From Gemmatimonadota bacterium (GTDB lineage Bacteria; Gemmatimonadota; Gemmatimonadetes; Gemmatimonadales; Gemmatimonadaceae): a DNA stretch of 7,374 nucleotides. The DNA lies in NCBI GenBank assembly GCA_003131365.1, contig PKVB01000181.1, positions 619 to 7,992 on the forward strand, written 5' to 3'. A program made the translations under genes and the position numbers. Under the pieces are notes generated by a model. That model ran no database searches, was not told the origin of the DNA, and worked only from the letters and a program-made list of their open reading frames with translations. Below, in pieces: positions 1 to 4,533 of the stretch (positions are counted from its first letter, which is position 1; each line of letters starts with the position of its first letter).

Positions 1-45
1 CCCAAATCGGGCCCCTCCTCTGGTTCATGATCTCGTCAGCTAAGG

Positions 46-363
46 TCAGCCGATCGTTGACAGTGCATCGTACTTGAACGTCTCGACCGTCGGGTTTCCG
101 GTCATTACCGGGCGCAGCTTCTTGTCGAGCTGAGGATAAGTCGCGGTCTCGTACTTTCGCGCTGAATCCATGTCGTTCCAGACACTGATGGCGAGGACGT
201 GCTGATCCTTTACCAGCAACAGCTCATCCTTGAACCCGTCCTGCTTCTTGAGGGTCGGAAGGATTTCGTTTCTGAAGAGGGTTTGGAACTCTTCGTTCTT
301 GTTCGTTGCGATATCGAAACGAACGCTACGGGCGATCTGCCCATTTTTGGTGTTCTTGATCAT
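46..363 (-). CDS. ABM-like dimeric alpha/beta-barrel protein
   Basis: This encodes a 105-residue protein that looks like the antibiotic biosynthesis monooxygenase (ABM) / dimeric alpha-beta barrel (ferredoxin-like) superfamily. Seen: a first strand (IARSVRFDI), an amphipathic helix holding the FQTLFRNEILPTLKK stretch, a Q-D-G-F turn before strand two, the strand HVLAISVWND typical of ABM folds, a helix with ARKYETATYPQL, and a last strand VETFKYDAL. The ~100-residue length is usual for one domain. The ATG at 363 is preceded by GGAG (minus strand, 372-375) with an 8-base spacer, which supports the start. Members range from heme-degrading and quinol oxygenases to proteins with no known activity; I see no residue here that fixes a substrate, so no reaction is assigned. 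It is separated by 282 bases from the cluster upstream and probably has its own promoter. Confidence 0.75.
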   Translation of the reverse strand: MIKNTKNGQIARSVRFDIATNKNEEFQTLFRNEILPTLKKQDGFKDELLLVKDQHVLAISVWNDMDSARKYETATYPQLDKKLRPVMTGNPTVETFKYDALSTIG

Positions 364-645
364 TTGAATATCTCCATCACCCCGTCGGAATCTGCCGGAC
401 CCCTGCGTGCGAGGTTTCTCCGCAGGTCGGCCAACGCCAAAGGCACGAAATCTGGCGCTTCAAACTCTCTCAAATCGTATGACTCAGTATAACCCTTTTG
501 GGGTCGTAAATGTAGAATTGGCAACAATTTACGCTAAGTCGCGCCGGCTACGGCGCTTACCTGATGAGATCGTTTTTCTTGATCCGCGTGAGGGCGATTT
601 AACTCCGGAAGCTCAGCCGGCCTGGAGCCTGAAAAAGCTCCGTTT
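364..645. other. Intergenic region between dodecin and ABM-like genes
   Basis: This 282-base stretch has no convincing gene. It is less GC-rich than its surroundings around 482-536, where a minus-strand TATACT (486-491) could be a -10 element for the ABM-like gene, but no good -35 sits 16-18 bases upstream of it (a TTGCCA at 519-524 is 27 bases away). It also contains a perfect GC hairpin, GCGCCG/CGGCGC with a GCTA loop (541-556), without a T-tract on either side. A plus-strand ORF through here has no family resemblance. Confidence 0.5.
624..641 (-). terminator. Weak candidate terminator hairpin after dodecin
   Basis: An inverted repeat GGAGC/GCTCC with an 8-base loop lies 4 bases past the dodecin stop on the minus strand. 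The T-run (TTTTT) sits in the loop rather than after the stem, so it is not a classical intrinsic terminator. Its position at the end of the four-gene cluster is the main reason to list it. Confidence 0.25.
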
Positions 646-858
646 CTAGCTCCCTTCGAACTTGAAGGACACTTTGATCTTTGCGCGGTAGCTCTCCACT
701 TTGCCGTCCTTCAGCACCATGTCGAGCTGCGAGATCTCCGCAACGCGCAGGTCGCGCAACGATTTCGACGCCCGCTTAACCGCCGCGGTGGCGGCTTTCT
801 CCCAGGACTCCGTACTGGTCCCGACCAGCTCGATCACTTTGTAGACGCTCTCTGCCAT
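646..858 (-). CDS. Dodecin family protein, atypical flavin-site residues
   Basis: This is a 70-residue protein of the dodecin family, small proteins that assemble into hollow dodecamers and in studied cases store or buffer flavin. Seen: the family start VYKVIELVGTS (5-15), the helix SWEKAATAAVKRASKSL (18-34), and the two C-terminal strands YRAKIKVSFKF (57-67). The start is set at the ATG at 858, because the preceding GAGGAG with a 6-base spacer is a good ribosome binding site and MAESVYKV matches family N-termini; an ATG 13 codons upstream adds residues not seen in the family. By alignment from memory with haloarchaeal and mycobacterial dodecins, the flavin-stacking Trp corresponds to Val39 and the flavin-binding Gln to Arg58, so flavin binding is doubtful. 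It lies 41 bases after the ribonuclease stop and is probably the last gene of the ku cluster. Confidence 0.88.
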   Translation of the reverse strand: MAESVYKVIELVGTSTESWEKAATAAVKRASKSLRDLRVAEISQLDMVLKDGKVESYRAKIKVSFKFEGS

Positions 859-864
859 GTCAGT

Positions 865-870
865 CTCCTC
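865..870 (-). promoter_or_regulatory. Ribosome binding site deciding the dodecin start
   Basis: The minus strand reads GAGGAG six bases before the ATG at 858. It is the clearest Shine-Dalgarno sequence in the minus-strand cluster. It places the real start 13 codons downstream of the longest reading frame. Confidence 0.75.
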
Positions 871-899
871 GTCTTGCTGCGTTGGTCGCTGTCTCACAC

Positions 900-2900
900 C
901 TATATACTATCCTCTCGTGCGAAGTCGATGAAGCCTCGGTCCGGGTCGACGGCCAGCAACACCACGCCCGTCTCGTCCCCGACGCTCAGGCCGCGACGGC
1001 CGCGCACGAGGCGCCCCTCGATCTCATCGGGCTCGATCTTCAACCACGTCGCCTTCTTCGATGTACCGGACACGACGGCGCGAAATGTCTGTCCTATACG
1101 ATCCCGCAGTGAGAGCGCTGCCGCCCGCTTGCGCGCGCGACGTTCCTCCTTCGAGGGATCCACGCCCTGCGTATACTCGAAGTCGATGAATCCGTGCACA
1201 CTGTCTGTATTGACTAGTTTCACTTTTACCTTCATCCCGACAGAAAGCGGCTTGTAGCCTCGCACGACGCGTCCCTCCGCCGAGCCGTCAATCAGCCGGA
1301 CGTACGTCCCGCTCTCGGACACGCCCGTGACCTCGGCGTTGAACATCTCCCCGATACGTGGGCGGAGTCGATCAGCCGCTGCTTTCTTGCGACGGCTGCG
1401 CTCGAGTTTTCGCGACGCGCCGCCAGTCTCGTGCGCGAAGTCGATGTATCCGCGCATTGAATCGGCGACCACGAGCTTCAGTCGCACAGTATCACCAACG
1501 TCGAGGCCACGGCCCCCGCGCACGATTCGGCCTTCCACCGGGGGATTGAGCACCCGCGCGTAAGTTCCCTTCGGCGACGACGCAGTGACGATCGCGGCGA
1601 AGCTCTCGCCCACGCGCTCCTCCAGCATCGACGCTCCGGCCACTTTGCGCATCGTGCGCTCGACCTTGCGCGCGGCCTCGCCGCGCTCGGTGCAGCGGCT
1701 CGCTATCTCCGTGAGCTGCTGATCGGTATATGGCCGCGTTCCGCCCGACGTTGCCGCGCGCAACATCCGTTGTGTGACGAGATCCGCGAACCGTCGGTTC
1801 GGAGCGGTGGAGTGTACGTAGTCCGCGACAGCGAGACCGAAGTGGCCCATCTCTCTCCGGTCTCCCAGGCGCCGCTCGAGAACGTAGATGCCTGGGCCGA
1901 GTAGCTTGATGACGGAGAGCGACAGATCGGGGAAGTGCTCGGGATCGGCCGCGCGACGACGCGCGAGAAACTCGCTCAGCGCAACGTTGTCGGGCTTCTC
2001 CGGAAGGACTTGCCCAAGCTCCGCCGCCAGCGCGACGATGCGATCCCATCGCTTTGGCTCGCGCACAACTCGGCGCAGCGACGGCGATCCACGCTCGATC
2101 AGGTAGGTGGCGACAGATCTGTTCGCAGCGATCATGAAGTCCTCGATCATGTCGCGCGCTCGATTGCGGCGGGCGACCGCCAGATCCACCACTTTGCCGT
2201 TGACGACGACCGGGCTCGCCTCGACGCTCTCGAAGTCGAGCGCGCCAGCGATGCTCCGCGCGAGGCGGAGCCGCTGCGCCGCTTGATCCTGCATGCGGAG
2301 CTGATCGTGCAGCTCGGAAGACGCGGCGATCGCCGCCGGAGCCGGCCCTTTCTCCTCGAGCCAGAGGCCGACAGCATCATAGACGAGCTTGGCCTTGTTG
2401 CGCACGACCGCGTTGTATACCGAGGCTTTTCCGAGCGCTCCATCGTGGGCGACGTCGAATTCGATGACGACCGCGAGCCGATCCTCTCCCTCGTTCAGGG
2501 AAGTAAGATCGGTTGAAAGACGCTCCGGCAGCATGGGGAAGACGGCGACGCCGGTGTATACGGAAGTCGTATTCGCGGCTGCGTGTTGATCGGCGGGCGA
2601 GCCGACCGGAACCAGCGACTCGACGTCGGCGACTCCGATGCGGATTCGGATTGAGCCGTCGGCGACGCGCTCCGCAACCTCGATCTGGTCGAGGTCGCGC
2701 GATTCGCGGTTGTCTACCGACGACCAGTGTAGCGCGCGCAGGTCGCGGACGCCCGGGGGCAGAGGATTATCGGACGGATCGTCGAGTGATCGAACCTCCG
2801 CCATCACCGCCGCGGAGAAGTCGGGCTCGAAGCCGTTCAGCCGCATGGCGGCGACCGCCGTGCCGCGCAGAGTCTGCGAAGAATCAGTTACTGCAGGCAC
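900..2900 (-). CDS. RNB-domain ribonuclease with three S1-like repeats
   Basis: This 666-residue protein belongs to the RNase II/RNase R (RNB) superfamily of processive 3'-5' exoribonucleases. Seen: an RNB domain at about 58-380, with the active-site segment SSVDNRESRDLDQ (60-72) and the conserved basic motif STAPNRRFADLVTQR (364-378). The family signature is D-x5-D-x-D-D; here it is D63, D69, D71 and Gln72, so the fourth acidic position is replaced. No N-terminal cold-shock domains are evident. Residues 411-666 are three S1-like OB-fold units with exact 86-residue spacing. The start is a GTG at 2900, overlapping the DUF72 gene by 17 bases; an ATG at codon 19 is possible, but the residues before it (LRGTAVAAM) look like the family N-terminus. 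No strong Shine-Dalgarno is visible, so translation is probably coupled to DUF72. RNA degradation in the cytoplasm is the likely role; a part in NHEJ is only suggested by position. Confidence 0.88.
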   Translation of the reverse strand: MPAVTDSSQTLRGTAVAAMRLNGFEPDFSAAVMAEVRSLDDPSDNPLPPGVRDLRALHWSSVDNRESRDLDQIEVAERVADGSIRIRIGVADVESLVPVGSPADQHAAANTTSVYTGVAVFPMLPERLSTDLTSLNEGEDRLAVVIEFDVAHDGALGKASVYNAVVRNKAKLVYDAVGLWLEEKGPAPAAIAASSELHDQLRMQDQAAQRLRLARSIAGALDFESVEASPVVVNGKVVDLAVARRNRARDMIEDFMIAANRSVATYLIERGSPSLRRVVREPKRWDRIVALAAELGQVLPEKPDNVALSEFLARRRAADPEHFPDLSLSVIKLLGPGIYVLERRLGDRREMGHFGLAVADYVHSTAPNRRFADLVTQRMLRAATSGGTRPYTDQQLTEIASRCTERGEAARKVERTMRKVAGASMLEERVGESFAAIVTASSPKGTYARVLNPPVEGRIVRGGRGLDVGDTVRLKLVVADSMRGYIDFAHETGGASRKLERSRRKKAAADRLRPRIGEMFNAEVTGVSESGTYVRLIDGSAEGRVVRGYKPLSVGMKVKVKLVNTDSVHGFIDFEYTQGVDPSKEERRARKRAAALSLRDRIGQTFRAVVSGTSKKATWLKIEPDEIEGRLVRGRRGLSVGDETGVVLLAVDPDRGFIDFAREDSI
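903..1670 (-). repeat. Three tandem 86-residue S1-like units in the RNB protein
   Basis: Residues 411-496, 497-583 and 584-666 are successive copies of one module: a basic helix (RKVERTMRK, RKLERSRRK, KEERRARKR), then an OB-fold-like segment with R-V/I-G, EGR-[IVL]-VRG, L-x-VG and G-[YF]-IDF. EGR begins at 456, 542 and 628; G-[YF]-IDF begins at 484, 570 and 656. Both motifs repeat at exactly 86 residues (258 bases) with no insertions or deletions, while the sequences between them have diverged. This is an old in-frame triplication inside the gene. Confidence 0.85.
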
Positions 2901-3588
2901 TCACGAATGTCGTGACCGCCGGCGGACCCGAGCCGGCGCCTTCGTCGTGTTTGAAGAAAACGTACGCCTCTTTCCACGCCTGCCCGGTCACACATTTCGC
3001 CCATTGAACCAGCGAAGCTTCGTCGTAGTCGAGGCGATGCAGCCGCAGATATCCCCACGACGCGGTGCTGACGACGGGAACCTTGAAGTCCTCATGTTCC
3101 GCCACGCACATCGCGATGTCACGCTCACGGAGAGCGTCGTAGACTTCGTCGTCGAACCAGCTCTCGTGCCGGAACTCGAACACGTACCTGCGATCGGTTG
3201 GCAGCAGTCCTAAGAATCCACGAAAGCGGGTCACGTCTTTTTTCAGATTGGGTGGCAGCTGAAAAAGAATCGGCCCCAATCGGTCGCCGAGCACCGCGGT
3301 GTTCTTGAGCAGGAAATCAACGAGATCAGCCGATTGTTCCTTGAGCCGCGCGTGATGCGTGATGCGCTGACTCGCCTTGAGCGCGAAGGTGAATGTCTCC
3401 GGCACCTGCGCCGCCCATTCGCGCAGCACGTTCTCCCTCGGCAATCTATAGAAGGTGTTGTTGATCTCCACCGCCGGAAACTTGCTGGCGTAGTAGCCGA
3501 GGAATCCGTCGTCCTTGAGATCAGCGGGGTAGAAGTTTCCCTTCCACTCCTTGAACGCGTAGCCGCTGGTCCCGGCGAGAATCTTCAC
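2884..3588 (-). CDS. DUF72 (YecE-like) family protein
   Basis: This 234-residue protein is a DUF72/YecE family member, a TIM-barrel-like fold whose biochemical function is not established. Seen: the N-terminal signature GTSGYAFKEWKGNFYP (6-21), VEINNTFYRLP (40-50), LGPILFQLPPNLKKD (104-118), FEFRHESWF (137-145), YLRLHRLDY (180-188) and a closing strand VFFKHDE (210-216). These are the conserved family blocks in the usual order, and the length is normal, so it looks intact. There is no signal peptide or membrane segment, so it is cytoplasmic. The start is GTG at 3588, forming a GTGA overlap with the ku stop; its 3' end overlaps the ribonuclease start by 17 bases. This double coupling suggests co-production with Ku and with the RNase. 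A nucleic-acid role is plausible from context but unproven. Confidence 0.9.
   Translation of the reverse strand: MKILAGTSGYAFKEWKGNFYPADLKDDGFLGYYASKFPAVEINNTFYRLPRENVLREWAAQVPETFTFALKASQRITHHARLKEQSADLVDFLLKNTAVLGDRLGPILFQLPPNLKKDVTRFRGFLGLLPTDRRYVFEFRHESWFDDEVYDALRERDIAMCVAEHEDFKVPVVSTASWGYLRLHRLDYDEASLVQWAKCVTGQAWKEAYVFFKHDEGAGSGPPAVTTFVSACSN
2901..2915 (-). promoter_or_regulatory. Hairpin abutting the RNB start codon
   Basis: TCACGA and TCGTGA form a perfect 6-base inverted repeat around a 3-base loop, ending directly before the GTG start of the ribonuclease gene on the mRNA. It lies inside the last codons of the DUF72 gene, whose stop is 14 bases further on. Next to it, 2916-2925 is a perfect GC palindrome (CCGCCGGCGG). 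The arrangement could make ribonuclease translation depend on ribosomes finishing DUF72, but chance or coding constraint cannot be ruled out. Confidence 0.35.
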
Positions 3589-4415
3589 GACGCTTTGCGC
3601 CTGGACTCGCCTTTCTCCTTTTCCTTTTCCTTCTTGGGCTTCTCGCCGGCGAGACTCGCCTTCAGCGCCTGCATCAGGTCGAGCATCTTCGTATCTGAGC
3701 TCGGCGTGATGTCAGCCGTGATGTCCTGTCCGTCGACCTTGCGCTGTATGGTCTCCAGCACCCGCTCGCGCACTGTGTCCTTGTACTTGCTGGGCTCGAA
3801 CGCCTCGTTCGACGTCTGATCGATCAGCTGCTTCGCGAGCTTGAGCTCGGCCTCCTTCACATCTCCGGCCGGGATGGTGACCTCGGTCGTCGGCCGTACT
3901 TCGTCGGCGTAGTGGAGCTGCTCCATGACGAGCACTCCGTTGAGCGGCCGCAGCAGCACGAGATGCTGTTGTCCCCTCGCCGCGTACTGGCCGAGCGCGG
4001 CACGCCCGGTTTCCTTGAGCGCGGCGGCGAGCAGGCGGTACGCGCGATCGCCGCCCTTGTCGGGCCCGAGGTAGTAGACCTTTTCCATGTACTCGCGATC
4101 GACAGTTGCGAGCGGGACGAATTCCAGGACGTCGATGGTGCTCGTCGCCTTTTCCTCCAGCGACTTGAGCTCCTCGGCGGTGAGAACCACGTACTGATCC
4201 TTGGCGAATTCGTATCCTTTCACGGTGTCGTCGCGCGTCACCACCTCGTTGTTGTCTTTGGGACAGATGTACTGCTGCTTGAGGCGCGTGCCGCACTTCT
4301 TGTGGAGCATGTTGAACGAGATGCTCGCTTTGGATTCGGACGCGGAATAGATGCTGACGGGGACCGAGACGAGGCCGAAAGAGATCGTGGCGGTGCCTAT
4401 TGATCGGGCAGGCAT
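3585..4415 (-). CDS. ku: Ku homodimeric DNA end-binding protein (NHEJ)
   Basis: This 276-residue protein is bacterial Ku, which forms a homodimeric ring around double-strand DNA ends, protects them and recruits LigD. Seen: the family N-terminus SIGTATISFGLVSVPVSIY (5-23), the segment CGTRLKQQYICPKDNNEV (41-58), the KGYEF block (66-70) that precedes LTAEE in Ku, the core EYMEKVYYLGPDKGGDRAY (108-126), and the late core motif YKDTVRERVLE (211-221). The conserved C-terminal helix DLMQALKASL (246-255) matches the minimal C-terminal region implicated in LigD contact; it is followed by a short Lys/Glu-rich and basic tail (259-276). The length is typical. The start at 4415 is ATG and lacks a clear Shine-Dalgarno. 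It is first in a four-gene minus-strand cluster and divergent from ligD, the classical NHEJ pairing. Confidence 0.97.
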   Translation of the reverse strand: MPARSIGTATISFGLVSVPVSIYSASESKASISFNMLHKKCGTRLKQQYICPKDNNEVVTRDDTVKGYEFAKDQYVVLTAEELKSLEEKATSTIDVLEFVPLATVDREYMEKVYYLGPDKGGDRAYRLLAAALKETGRAALGQYAARGQQHLVLLRPLNGVLVMEQLHYADEVRPTTEVTIPAGDVKEAELKLAKQLIDQTSNEAFEPSKYKDTVRERVLETIQRKVDGQDITADITPSSDTKMLDLMQALKASLAGEKPKKEKEKEKGESRRKAS

Positions 4416-4459
4416 GGCTGGGGGCGAAAAAAAGGTGGGCGTGCGCAGTGCCGGGCTTT

Positions 4460-4488
4460 ATTATGGTATGCATCACAAACATTTTCTA
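4460..4488 (-). promoter_or_regulatory. Candidate promoter for the ku cluster
   Basis: On the minus strand, TAGAAA (4483-4488, 4 of 6 to TTGACA) and CATAAT (4460-4465, 5 of 6 to TATAAT) are separated by 17 bases. The start site would fall near 4453, giving a leader of about 38 bases before the ku ATG. Primary sigma preferences of this organism are unknown, so this is a consensus match only. Confidence 0.35.
4464..4477. promoter_or_regulatory. Imperfect palindrome between ku and ligD
   Basis: TGGTATGCATCACA matches its own reverse complement at 10 of 14 positions, following TGnnATGCATnnCA. It overlaps the candidate ku -10 and lies just downstream of the candidate ligD -10, where a dimeric regulator could affect both genes. 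The operator role is inference. Confidence 0.25.
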
Positions 4489-4533
4489 CGTGCACAACAC
4501 CGACATCCCAATCCTTATGCCCGGCAAGGATGA
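4468..4533 (+). CDS. Possible 21-codon leader ORF coupled to ligD
   Basis: An ATG at 4468 opens a 21-codon frame whose TGA (4531-4533) overlaps the ligD ATG as ATGA. The predicted peptide begins MHHKHFLRAQ and is strongly basic, with five histidines. There is no Shine-Dalgarno before its ATG, but ligD lacks a correctly spaced one too (AAGG touches its ATG), so coupled or leaderless initiation is conceivable. The frame also stays open upstream across the antisense of ku, which weakens the case. This is a hypothesis, not a confident gene. Confidence 0.2.
   Translation: MHHKHFLRAQHRHPNPYARQG

Larger units (their letters stand above)
4416..4529. promoter_or_regulatory. Divergent ku/ligD promoter region
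   Basis: This 114-base gap separates the two divergent NHEJ genes and must carry both promoters unless transcription reads in from elsewhere. It has an A7 run near ku (4427-4433) and an AT-rich core at 4457-4488. On the plus strand TATTAT (4459-4464) could be a -10 for ligD, but its -35 (TGGGCG) is poor. No recognisable SOS (LexA-type) box was seen. Confidence 0.6.

Noticed and set aside
541..556. GC hairpin GCGCCG/CGGCGC with a 4-base loop as a terminator
   Set aside because: The stem is perfect but no T-tract follows it on either strand, so termination is not supported.
407..649. 80-codon plus-strand frame in the 364-645 gap
   Set aside because: There is no recognisable domain and no ribosome binding site, and it ends at the dodecin stop region. 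It is more likely chance in non-coding DNA.
2846..2900. Alternative ribonuclease start at the ATG of codon 19
   Set aside because: The residues before it resemble the family N-terminus, and the GTG start gives the overlap pattern seen elsewhere in this cluster. It is not fully excluded.
2513..3213. Plus-strand open frames opposite the ribonuclease and DUF72 genes
   Set aside because: They are antisense to two well-supported genes, Arg-rich, and match nothing.
3712..4482. 256-codon frame on the same strand as ku in another register
   Set aside because: It is Arg/Ala/His-rich low-complexity translation of ku in a shifted frame; the Ku frame has clear homology throughout.
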